Source: Histomonas meleagridis (taxonomy: Eukaryota > Parabasalia > Tritrichomonadida > Dientamoebidae). Taken from it: 64,000 nucleotides of DNA. The notes below the pieces were generated by a model that was given only the letters and a program-made list of their open reading frames with translations, was not told the DNA's origin and made no database searches. Where the stretch lies: assembly GCA_020186115.1 (NCBI GenBank), contig WSYJ01000075.1:434001-498000 (forward strand), in the 5' to 3' direction. Shown here piece by piece: positions 32,380-41,647 of the stretch (position 1 is the first letter of the stretch; the number at the start of each line of letters is the position of its first letter). Both the position numbers and the translations under genes were made by a program.

Positions 32380-32877
32380 TTATATGGATAGGCATCTCTT
32401 GGTGCAGACTGGTGGAATTGACTTTGTGCAGATTTCGTGGCAGCGCCTTACAACTTTAGCAAAATTTTCTTCATCATTTGCAATGACTGAAATGATCTTT
32501 GAACCAATCTTGATAACCTTAGTTACTACCTTGACAACCTTTCCAAGCTTCTTGAAGAACTTCTTAAGTCTAAATTTGTTTTCACCAAGTTCTGGGGCTT
32601 CTTCGAGAACATATTCAACTTCATATTCATCATCATCTTCTTCATCGTTTGTAACTTCATCAATTACATCAACAACCTTCTTTGTCTTGTCAACAACATC
32701 CTTGATCTTCTTAATGACTTTCTTGATCTTGAATTTGTTTTCGTCATAATCGTATTCATCATCATTTTGAATAGAAACTGGTGGGATTATTGGTTCAGTT
32801 GGGACCGTTGTTAAAATTGTTGGCTCAAGTTTAATTGGTATCCTGATTGAGCGTAAAGCAAGGAGAGCAAAAAACAT
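32380..32877 (-). CDS. small secreted protein with acidic pro-region, cationic amphipathic helices and Cys-rich tail
   Basis: 165 residues. Start MFFALLALRSI is a short signal-like segment. Residues about 35-60 and 75-98 are acidic (NDDEYDYDEN; NDEEDDDEYEVEY). They alternate with two strongly cationic, amphipathic stretches (KFKIKKVIKKIKDVVDKTKK; KFRLKKFFKKLGKVVKVVTK). The C terminus carries four cysteines (CHEICTKSIPPVCTKRC), suggesting two disulfides. Both cationic segments begin ENKF, so the protein has an internal duplication. Alternating acidic and cationic blocks are typical of antimicrobial or membrane-active peptide precursors, but no family is recognised and activity is inferred only from composition. 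Confidence 0.6.
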   Translation of the reverse strand: MFFALLALRSIRIPIKLEPTILTTVPTEPIIPPVSIQNDDEYDYDENKFKIKKVIKKIKDVVDKTKKVVDVIDEVTNDEEDDDEYEVEYVLEEAPELGENKFRLKKFFKKLGKVVKVVTKVIKIGSKIISVIANDEENFAKVVRRCHEICTKSIPPVCTKRCLSI

Positions 32878-33045
32878 TTTGGCAATTTGACGACGATTTG
32901 AAAAATATTTTGTAAATCATTCAAACTTTAAATTACAATTCAATATACAAACGGTTTGAATTGATGTAAAAAAACATTTCGAGGGTGAAACCCTTCATCA
33001 CAAAATGAGCGCTTTTGGAAATAATCGGAGTTGATTACAGGAATC

Positions 33046-33155
33046 ACTATGGTGAGTACTTTATGTGCAATTTAGAGGGAGCATTGTAGCAGAAGCTGAA
33101 GGCCTTCTAAAGCAACCCCTCTATCATTTTTGCACATGGAAGGAGGATCTTCCTG
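33046..33155 (+). ncRNA. candidate U5-like snRNA
   Basis: A GC-richer island in an AT-rich gap. TCACTA at 33044-33049 is a consensus Inr, putting the 5' end at A33046. Stems: ATGTGCAA (33063-33070) with TTGCACAT (33130-33137); TAGAGGG (33073-33079) with CCCTCTA (33117-33123). The apical region has GCCTTCTAA (33102-33110), close to the U5 loop I consensus GCCUUUYAY. ATTTTTG (33126-33132) matches an Sm-binding site; it overlaps the first stem, so both cannot form fully at once. GGAAG (33138-33142) with CTTCC (33149-33153) gives a 3' hairpin. Order and size (about 108 nt) fit U5. Another structured RNA is possible. Confidence 0.45.
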
Positions 33156-33420
33156 ATTCGCACCATGAAAATATAATTGATTTTATTAAACTGTTTTTCT
33201 TGAAATCTATTAATTGTTGATTTATTTATTATTTTATTTGAACCAATTTTTATTTAAAGCTTTTTAATTAGAGCATATTTTTTTAGAATAAAATCATTTG
33301 AAGGAGAATAAGATGAAATTCGAAATATTTTTTTTTTGAAAATATTATTACTTTGTGTACACAGATTAACGACAATTTAATAAGCAAGTCAAAAAATAGT
33401 AATTATTTACACACGATTTT

Positions 33421-34680
33421 TTATTGATGTGTTTTACCTTTAAATATAAATAAAGAAGAATTTGGCGCCACTGCAAAGACACCGTTTGTTGGATGCGCGC
33501 CAACCGCCGTCACTTTTTTATTAAAGTCTAACCTTGTGTCTGTCGGTTTTTTAGCTTTCGCACTTTGTGCTCTATGTGTACATTTAGTTTTATTAATTGG
33601 GTTCCATGATACAAAGTCACAAGAATATTTCCCTGTTATAATGCTACCATCAGGCATCATTGCCATATCAAATTTGTCATTAATAAATCCTTCACTAATT
33701 ATCCAATCCATTTGTGTTGGGTACCATTGTACATTTGCTGTTGCTATTGGTGCATTCATATTACGAAAATCCCACATTTGTAAATCGCCAAATGTTCTAA
33801 CAGTAAATGTTCTTGCGTCTCGTGAAAATATAATTGATGAAATTGGCTGTGTACCTGAAACAGTTGCTTCAGTTGAGAATGTGGATAAACTAATACTTAT
33901 TGATGGTGATATATCTTCTGGTTGTTGTCGTAAATCATAAAGTTTTACATTGCCTAAGGAATCGCCAACCAAAAACGAAAATGGTAATGATCTATGGACT
34001 GATGCAGTTGTATATGCTACACTTTGATTTGGATCAGGAGTAGATCGAACAATAGTTACTGGCTTAGAAAGTTCGAAATCCCACAAGGAAACATTATTTT
34101 CGCCTATAGATAAAAATGACTTTTGATCTTCGAGACAACATATTTCAACATTAAAGTCACCTGAATAATCATTAAAAGATTTGACATGTGTAGGAAAATA
34201 TCGTTCATGTTTAATGCTTGGAATTGGCGGAATAAAAGTATCAAAGGAATTACCAGAACTATTTTCCCATGAAAACTCTTTTGTATAATCAAGACGCCAA
34301 AGCTTAACTTGACTACTATTACAAGAAAGAAAAAGAGGGTTAAGAACAGTTGTAGGAACCCATTTTATCGAATTAACTGTTTTTGAACTAAAAACAGAAC
34401 GTAAATAATCAAATTCGGAAATATGAGCTTCAATTTGACATACAAACGAAAACTTTGGGCCTGTTTTAGGATTGTCGTCAATTGAAAAAATAATAATTCT
34501 TCCACCATGATCACCAACAGCCAAAAATTTACCAGCAGGGTCAAATGATATAACGGATATTCTGTCTTCTCTTTTTAATAAGGCAGGTGCTACATCATCT
34601 CCAAAAGATTCTATGAAATCGACATCCATTCTGCCAAAGAAACCGTTTGTTAAACACGGCACACCCCGAACGGTTTTCAT
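33421..34680 (-). CDS. PP2A regulatory subunit B55-like (WD40)
   Basis: 419 residues from the first ATG. A seven-bladed WD40 propeller with B55 signatures: ISVISFDPAGKFLAVGDHGGRIIIF, SEFDYLRS, VNSIKWVP, LWDFELSKP, SRDARTFTVRTFGDLQMWDF, and LDFNKKVTAVGAHPTNGVFA at the end. It targets protein phosphatase 2A to substrates, binding the scaffold and catalytic subunits in cytosol and nucleus. The start is uncertain: Met18 (MDVDFIESF, 34629) is preceded on the minus strand by AAACGGTTTC, like the promoter motif before PCNA, and would give a more usual N-terminal length. It is tandem with the neurofibromin-like gene upstream (48 bp gap). Confidence 0.88.
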   Translation of the reverse strand: MKTVRGVPCLTNGFFGRMDVDFIESFGDDVAPALLKREDRISVISFDPAGKFLAVGDHGGRIIIFSIDDNPKTGPKFSFVCQIEAHISEFDYLRSVFSSKTVNSIKWVPTTVLNPLFLSCNSSQVKLWRLDYTKEFSWENSSGNSFDTFIPPIPSIKHERYFPTHVKSFNDYSGDFNVEICCLEDQKSFLSIGENNVSLWDFELSKPVTIVRSTPDPNQSVAYTTASVHRSLPFSFLVGDSLGNVKLYDLRQQPEDISPSISISLSTFSTEATVSGTQPISSIIFSRDARTFTVRTFGDLQMWDFRNMNAPIATANVQWYPTQMDWIISEGFINDKFDMAMMPDGSIITGKYSCDFVSWNPINKTKCTHRAQSAKAKKPTDTRLDFNKKVTAVGAHPTNGVFAVAPNSSLFIFKGKTHQ

Positions 34681-34727
34681 ACAGAAATTTCGAGTTTTAA
34701 TTCAAATTTAGATGTCAAATTCGCTTT

Positions 34728-37700
34728 TTATTGAAATTTATGAACCGATTCAGCAAGTTTCTCAATTTCTTCTTTTGTGAAATTCACTTTCTTTGTACCA
34801 GGGATAGCCATCATAACAGGTATAGGAATTTTTTCTCTATATTTTGGATCATATTTTAATGGAACGAATTCCAAAACTAAATCATAATGCTTCGGTTCAA
34901 AGTTTAAATTCTTCATTAGTTCGCAAATATTTAAAGGCATTACTTGTTTATTATATTTAGAGAGTAATGCCCTTAACATATTTTCATAATTCCTTGATTG
35001 GTTATTTAAATATCGAACAAACGTAACCAAGAAATACAAAACCCAGTTTTCAGAGGGAATTTCGGTTTTTTGAATGGATTCAAAGTCTCCCAAAATTATC
35101 TTAAACAAAAGTTCATCGTCAGAATATTTTTCTAATGATTTTTGACAGTAACCGTCAACGTCATTCAAACCAATCAATATCCCCATTGAAAACAGAGGTT
35201 TTTCTGAGAAGGGGAGTTTTGTCACTTCATCGAGAACGTTTAGATTCATGAAAGAATTTGACGATTTTAATAAACAATAATTTAATAAATAAAAAGAAAT
35301 ATTATCATGGAATAAGAAGAATGAAACAATTGCGATTAGCACGAACTTATTTAACAATTTTTCATTCACGTTCATTAAAGGTAATAATAAACATAAAGCG
35401 ACTGAAAGTTCTTTGGAATTTATATTAAATTCGGAAATAATTTTATTAATGAAAACTTCAGTATCATTTTCATTGTCATTATAAAACGGTATTTGAAAGA
35501 CAGTTCCTAATAAGGAATTTTCTTTCTTAAATAAATCGAAAATTTTATTTTTAATTTTTATGTCTTTAATTTCATTTGATAAAACAATTGCGATTTTACA
35601 TAAGTTTTTGATTCGTTCATCAGAACTATCACTTTCGGAACAATATAACTTTCGAATTTTTCGAGGATTTTCGATTTGTAATGTTCCTAAAACATTATAA
35701 AACAATAAAGAAAATTGATTATTAAATGTAATGAATGAAGACTTAAATCGTAATTTAATTAAATGATAAATTAAATCCGGAATTAAATCCAAATCAAATA
35801 ATTTCATTTCAAGTAATGAATTAATTATAGTAATTCGACATATTAAATCATCTTCTGATTTACTTTCACTTAAATTACTAAAATAATTCGACGAAATTTT
35901 TGGTAATTTTTGTGCTAAGTATATAATAATCTTTAATTTGTTTTGATTCTTTAATTCTTTTAATTTATCAAACCTTTCGCATATTTGTTTTTCTATTGCA
36001 AAATTCGACCAAATATATTCATTAAATAAAATGTCATAATTTGCATTCTTTAAATATAATGAAATGAATTTATCGAAAAATATTTCTCGATTTTCATCAT
36101 CTAAAGATATTATTTTAACCCATGGCGATATATACATTAATAATTTCGGTAACTTATTCGATGATATAAAATCAATTACTTTAAAGAACTCGTTTACGAA
36201 AAGTGGCGCTTCAGAAGGATTTTGTTTTGATATATCTAATGAAACCATTTGTAATATTTTTTCATGACATTCCAATGTTAAATCCAAAGGAAATGACAAG
36301 AAGTTAAATGTACGATTAAAATCATAAGTAATATATATACTTCTGATAACTTGGAAAGCAGCTTTATTTAATTCTTCATTATTCTTCGAGTTTATAGTAT
36401 TAGCTATAGCTATATTTAATAAGATCCATTGTATAGAGTTTTTATTGATATTAAATTTCTTATTTAAAGTAGTAAATGAATGACCTTTTTGGATAGCAAT
36501 GTTTAATAATGAATATAAATTCGAATCTGTTGATGATTTAACAATGATAGAATTAGAATTCGTTTGTTTTATTTTGAATTTATTATCTTTTTGTAATGAT
36601 ATTTCTGATATTGTTGAAATCGGTATAATAAATTGTGTGAAAATCGGATAATTTAATTCTTGTATTATTTGAATTGATTTTTCATGTATTCGAATTAATG
36701 AATCTGTTTTATTTACAAATGCTCTATGGATTGATTCATGAGGTGATAAACTTTCTTTAGTTAAACTTGGTAATTTAGTTGAAATCTTTCCAATACTTTT
36801 TATTAATACATTTGGATCTCTTACAAATATAAATAAATCTTTATTAATATGTGGACATTTCTTTAATAATATTGTTACGAAACTTGATATCGGATTTACA
36901 ATGAAAACATTTTTAATTTTAGTTAAAATAGTTTCTGGTATATTATATATATAATTTAAAACTAAATCAAATTTAGGATATAACGTTTTATCGAATTTAG
37001 TGAAATCTAATAATATATAAAATGGTTCTTCACATTTTTGGATTTCATTAAAGAAGTAATATATCAATGCTTTTTTATCCGATACTTTTGGTATATACAT
37101 TGAGATCATATAAAAACAATTATTCTCTCTAAAGAACCATTTTGAAAAACTTGAAAAATTAATGTCACTAAAGTCACTATTCATTAATTTCGTGAATAAT
37201 ATTGATGTTGAATTTAATGTATTTGTAGTCTGAGTCTTTTCAATAATTGTTTGATTATTATCTTGTAAATATTTTAATAAATTCGATGCTTTAACTTTTA
37301 TATCATTTGATGTTAATTCTTCGATTTTGGTTTGAAGTGGATTAATACATATAATTAAATTCTTTGTTAAAGTTTCAATGATTTTTGATTCATTAAATTC
37401 TAATGTTTCATCTTCTTTAGTTTCAGGATCAATTTTAATTAATTCATGAATCGATTTAAAGATTTCATCACGTGCTTTATCAGATACTTTACCTAAGTTC
37501 TTATATTGTTCACCTTTATCTTCAATTGATTTATTAGATGTTAATGACATTAATATAACAGAAACCTTTTTCAAACAATTCTTTTGTTCATTAGAAATAG
37601 GCCTTTGTATATCAATCATATTTAATAAGTTTAATGACAAACAAATAAATCTTAAAAATATTAAACCGAAAACAATTTGTAAACCTAAATCTTCGAATTT

Positions 37701-40700
37701 CTCAATAACTTTTTTATATATATGTTGTATAATGATAATTAAAGTTTTTGGTAAATTTAATAAACATTTCGAAATTCGATTAACTAACATCAAGAAAAAT
37801 TCGATGAAATCTTCATTATTTTCATAATTATTTTGTGAATCAATCATTTCGATAATTGGTTGTTTTAATGTATTAATTAACCATTTACTAGCAAATATTC
37901 GAGGTGTAAAACCTATAACTCTTGAAGGGATTTGATTACCTCTAAGTAATGCATTTTTATTTTCTTCTCTAACAAGGTTTAATTCATTTGTTAACATTTT
38001 ATCAATGAATTCAAATGCAACATGTTTTAAACATGAAGCTTCAAGTAATGCATAAGATATTGTTTCAACTTTAGATAATGGGACTATACCTATTAATAAA
38101 TCAATTAATTGGAAATTGTTCTCAAATAACATATCAAGTAATGATATTTCTGGTTGAATTACTAATGGTATAATTGATTCAATTGGCTTTTGTAATGTTG
38201 AAGCTATAGCATTTAAAAATATTGTTTTCACTGTTTCTGATGATTGTAAACATTCTGGAATACAATGTATTAAACCATTTTGTAAATTATTTTGTAAAAT
38301 TGTAATTAAAAACTTTTGGATTTTATTATTAAGTTTATTTTGTGTTTGTGAAATGTTTTTAATTGCACATTCGATATAAAACTTAAATTTATTAACTGAT
38401 TGAGATTCATTAATTATTAAATCTTCTTCTGTTTCAAAGAATTCGATATTCTTTAATAACATATCCATAGCTTCGAATGTTAAAATTTTAAAGTTTTTAA
38501 TGTTTAAATCATTTGATATATTTTCTTGTGATTGTGATACCCAATTAGCCAAATTATTTGATATATAAATTCGTTCAGGTATAGATAAATCATTACCACA
38601 TAATTCGACTAATGTTATAATGAATTGAATACACGTTATATGTAATTCACTTAATTTGATTAAATTACAATAATTAGTACAACAATGACCTAATTCACTT
38701 AAACATTTAATTGATGTTTGTAAGAAATCTTTCCAATGTTTTTGTTTTAATAAGTTTTTCATTAACGCCATTGAATTATTAATGAAAATTGTATTCGAAC
38801 TTGTTACTATTATATGTTGTTCATCATTTGGCATAAATACTTTAATCCATCGTAATAATAAATTAATAAAATATTCATAATTTTGTGGTAATAAAGCAGG
38901 TGGTAAACAATTAATTACTGCTTGTGATAAATCATCTTCATAACTTAAAAACATATTAACATAATTTAATATTTCACGTGAATCTTCTGATTGTATTGAT
39001 AATAAAACAGAAAAACAATTTGAAAACTCATCAATTAATACTGAAAATGGTTTTTGTACATCAATTTTATCAGTTATTTTAATTGATGATGATATTTTAG
39101 ATGAAACTTTCTTGAAATATTCTGTTAATGAATCCCAAATTATATTTAAGTTCTTTGAAGGATTTTTAATGAACTTTAATGATGATATAATCGATGGATG
39201 GACGGCAATTATCGATGTTTTATTTTTACAATTTGTTGTTATAATTTGATAAAATTCTATTGGCATATCGATGTCATTAAATTGCATTACATTTATAATT
39301 TCTAAAATATTCGAAAAAATAGAAATTGCAATTTTACAAATGTTTGAAGAGAATGAAATCAAAAATATAAAAGCACATTTCTCAAAGTCATGTAATATAT
39401 TTAATATATCATTAATAATATTTTCATCGAATTCATGATTTTGTAATAATAATAAAATGAAATTCGAAATCGTTAAAATAATTTCTGGTATTTTAAATGT
39501 AAAAGAATTTGTATAACTTAATGATTTCTCGACAACAAATGAAGAAATCGTTGATATAATTAACTTACACATCATTATTATCATATAATCATCATCAATT
39601 TTAGTTATTCGACTTATATCAAAGAATCCAATTAAAGCTTTAGCACATTCAATGAAATCATTCGAAAAACATGTCATTAATAAAATGACAAATGCATTTT
39701 GTGACTTCTTAAAGAATAATTCCATTAATGAATAATCTTTCGAAAAAGCTTTACATATAATTCGGAAATATTCTGGTGATTCGAGATCAGATGAAAATTG
39801 TATGATAGCATTTGATGATAAATCAATTAAATAATCGATTTCTAAATTTCTGACTTTATATGACTTAGATAATATTTTAAAGACATATAAACCTTTCGTT
39901 TGTGTTAATGTTTTATTTAATATTTGTAAAAATTTGGTAGAAAATAAGGAATAATCAAAAATCATTAAAGCTAATGGAAAATTAACAAATAATTTGTCTT
40001 TGACTTTCTTAGGGAATTGTAAACATTCGTTTGTGTTTTTCTCGATGTAATTAATTAAAAAATCAAAATGTGGAAATGTGTCTAAAAGTCGATAATTCTT
40101 CATATAAAAGATCCCTATGTTAATAATATCAAAGGAATTAACAATTTTAGTGATATCAGAAGAGTTTTGTGTGATGGTCTGATTCATTAAATTCATAAAA
40201 TCAGGAGATAAAAAGAGTTTAGGCAATAGAAAATGAATGGCAAATATGGCGTTGATTTGAGTTTTTGGGATTTTTTGGATAAATGATTCAATTAATGGGA
40301 AATTGGTCTTCGTTTTAAATTGATCAATATAACTTTCTGGTGAGGCTTTAAGAGACTTCTTGATAATATTTACAATGAGTTGTGGCGTTTTGATCTTTTT
40401 GATTTTAAGAAGTTGTCCATAATTTTGCGATATGATTTCTAACGAACTTTTAGCTGTTTCAAAATCTAAAGAGATAAGTGAAAATAAATGTAAATATTTG
40501 GTAAGGATGTCTGTATGACCATGATCTACTTCTTCGAGAATAAGATTTGAGATATGATTATAAATAGAATTACTTAAACGACCAATACTTTTGGTAAAGC
40601 GGACAAAATACTTTGTAATGGTCTTATAAAGGGCTTCAGATGAATCAGAAAATAAAATTATTTGTTTTATAATCGATGTTGTTTCAGTTGAGATTTCCTG

Positions 40701-41045
40701 AAATATATCTTCTTGATTATCGATGTAATCAGAAACACATTGATTTGCTAGTTCAAAGTAAATACAAACTGTTTCAAGATCAATAATTGAGATTGTTGAT
40801 GAATGGATTCTTTGAAGTCTAGTGTCAATACCTTGTAAAATGGCTCTTAATACAATATTTTTATAAAGGCTAGAGAATTTTTTGATGATATAAAAACCTT
40901 GGGAAAAATTAATTGATAAAAAATCTATTCCAGAAATCGGCAATGTATCATTAGAAATAGATATATTCTGAAAATGTTCTGTAATGCAATTGTTGAGACG
41001 ATCCAAATAATTCGAAATAACTGGAATTATATCATTATTTGCCAT
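34728..41045 (-). CDS. neurofibromin-like RasGAP with Sec14-PH module
   Basis: 2105 residues. A long HEAT-like solenoid precedes a RasGAP domain near 1030-1200: ALLRGNQIPSRVIGF carries the arginine finger in the context of the LFRGNSLASK motif, and LIFLRFICLSLNLL matches the FLRFINPA helix. A Sec14/CRAL-TRIO domain follows at about 1305-1430 (NNCFYMISMYIPKVSDKKAL; FYILLDFTKF; VFIVNPISSF) with a PH-like domain to about 1520, exactly the neurofibromin order. The C-terminal 580 residues are again solenoid. Family role: stimulates GTP hydrolysis on Ras, terminating signalling at membranes. The ATG at 41045 is the first in frame. No break over 6.3 kb. Confidence 0.85.
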   Translation of the reverse strand: MANNDIIPVISNYLDRLNNCITEHFQNISISNDTLPISGIDFLSINFSQGFYIIKKFSSLYKNIVLRAILQGIDTRLQRIHSSTISIIDLETVCIYFELANQCVSDYIDNQEDIFQEISTETTSIIKQIILFSDSSEALYKTITKYFVRFTKSIGRLSNSIYNHISNLILEEVDHGHTDILTKYLHLFSLISLDFETAKSSLEIISQNYGQLLKIKKIKTPQLIVNIIKKSLKASPESYIDQFKTKTNFPLIESFIQKIPKTQINAIFAIHFLLPKLFLSPDFMNLMNQTITQNSSDITKIVNSFDIINIGIFYMKNYRLLDTFPHFDFLINYIEKNTNECLQFPKKVKDKLFVNFPLALMIFDYSLFSTKFLQILNKTLTQTKGLYVFKILSKSYKVRNLEIDYLIDLSSNAIIQFSSDLESPEYFRIICKAFSKDYSLMELFFKKSQNAFVILLMTCFSNDFIECAKALIGFFDISRITKIDDDYMIIMMCKLIISTISSFVVEKSLSYTNSFTFKIPEIILTISNFILLLLQNHEFDENIINDILNILHDFEKCAFIFLISFSSNICKIAISIFSNILEIINVMQFNDIDMPIEFYQIITTNCKNKTSIIAVHPSIISSLKFIKNPSKNLNIIWDSLTEYFKKVSSKISSSIKITDKIDVQKPFSVLIDEFSNCFSVLLSIQSEDSREILNYVNMFLSYEDDLSQAVINCLPPALLPQNYEYFINLLLRWIKVFMPNDEQHIIVTSSNTIFINNSMALMKNLLKQKHWKDFLQTSIKCLSELGHCCTNYCNLIKLSELHITCIQFIITLVELCGNDLSIPERIYISNNLANWVSQSQENISNDLNIKNFKILTFEAMDMLLKNIEFFETEEDLIINESQSVNKFKFYIECAIKNISQTQNKLNNKIQKFLITILQNNLQNGLIHCIPECLQSSETVKTIFLNAIASTLQKPIESIIPLVIQPEISLLDMLFENNFQLIDLLIGIVPLSKVETISYALLEASCLKHVAFEFIDKMLTNELNLVREENKNALLRGNQIPSRVIGFTPRIFASKWLINTLKQPIIEMIDSQNNYENNEDFIEFFLMLVNRISKCLLNLPKTLIIIIQHIYKKVIEKFEDLGLQIVFGLIFLRFICLSLNLLNMIDIQRPISNEQKNCLKKVSVILMSLTSNKSIEDKGEQYKNLGKVSDKARDEIFKSIHELIKIDPETKEDETLEFNESKIIETLTKNLIICINPLQTKIEELTSNDIKVKASNLLKYLQDNNQTIIEKTQTTNTLNSTSILFTKLMNSDFSDINFSSFSKWFFRENNCFYMISMYIPKVSDKKALIYYFFNEIQKCEEPFYILLDFTKFDKTLYPKFDLVLNYIYNIPETILTKIKNVFIVNPISSFVTILLKKCPHINKDLFIFVRDPNVLIKSIGKISTKLPSLTKESLSPHESIHRAFVNKTDSLIRIHEKSIQIIQELNYPIFTQFIIPISTISEISLQKDNKFKIKQTNSNSIIVKSSTDSNLYSLLNIAIQKGHSFTTLNKKFNINKNSIQWILLNIAIANTINSKNNEELNKAAFQVIRSIYITYDFNRTFNFLSFPLDLTLECHEKILQMVSLDISKQNPSEAPLFVNEFFKVIDFISSNKLPKLLMYISPWVKIISLDDENREIFFDKFISLYLKNANYDILFNEYIWSNFAIEKQICERFDKLKELKNQNKLKIIIYLAQKLPKISSNYFSNLSESKSEDDLICRITIINSLLEMKLFDLDLIPDLIYHLIKLRFKSSFITFNNQFSLLFYNVLGTLQIENPRKIRKLYCSESDSSDERIKNLCKIAIVLSNEIKDIKIKNKIFDLFKKENSLLGTVFQIPFYNDNENDTEVFINKIISEFNINSKELSVALCLLLPLMNVNEKLLNKFVLIAIVSFFLFHDNISFYLLNYCLLKSSNSFMNLNVLDEVTKLPFSEKPLFSMGILIGLNDVDGYCQKSLEKYSDDELLFKIILGDFESIQKTEIPSENWVLYFLVTFVRYLNNQSRNYENMLRALLSKYNKQVMPLNICELMKNLNFEPKHYDLVLEFVPLKYDPKYREKIPIPVMMAIPGTKKVNFTKEEIEKLAESVHKFQ

Positions 41046-41647
41046 TTTGGGATTACAATTGTATTATATTATTATAATGATATAAATAAAAGTTCTCAAA
41101 TATTTTGATGTCATTAAGTATTTATCTCAAAATTATTCGCCATCTTTTTCTATTCAAATTCCACGCGACTTTTTCAATATCAAACCGTTGCAACCACAAT
41201 CAATTGTAATTCACACATATTGTCACTTTTTGATGTAATTAAATCTTTATTTATATATATTAATATACATTCATTTGGTTAAATGAATGCCTGCGTAGCA
41301 TAGTGGTTATTGCGTTCGCCTTGTAAGCGAAAGGTCGGCGGTTCGACTCCGCTCGCAGGCAAAATTTTTGATTTTTTTATTCATCCTGAAAATAAGTCTA
41401 CTAAGTAATTTTTTTATATAAAAAAATAAGCATCACTCATATTTATTTCCATTAAATCTTTCATGAAATATATCTTGACGTTATAGGCTTATGATACATA
41501 AGGTAAAACTATTGTATTCATAAAACAGTTATTCTATTTTATGAAAGAAAAGTAGCTAATTTTAATAAAATTTTTTTCCCATTTTTTGTTTTCATATCGA
41601 GAGGTTGCTACGGTTATTTGCATAACTTTTGTTTTTCTAAATTTAGA
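41046..41647. other. intergenic region with tRNA-Thr
   Basis: Apart from tRNA-Thr at 41289-41361 the gap is AT-rich. AACCGTTG (near 41184) and TACGGTTA (near 41610) are M3-like motifs facing the neurofibromin and ankyrin genes respectively. Confidence 0.5.
41289..41361 (+). tRNA. tRNA-Thr (TGT)
   Basis: A complete 73-nt cloverleaf. Acceptor GCCTGCG pairs with CGCAGGC, discriminator A; anticodon stem TTCGC/GCGAA encloses loop CTTGTAA (anticodon TGT, T33 present); the T arm is GGCGG-TTCGACT-CCGCT with one terminal G-T pair. No intron. Confidence 0.95.
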
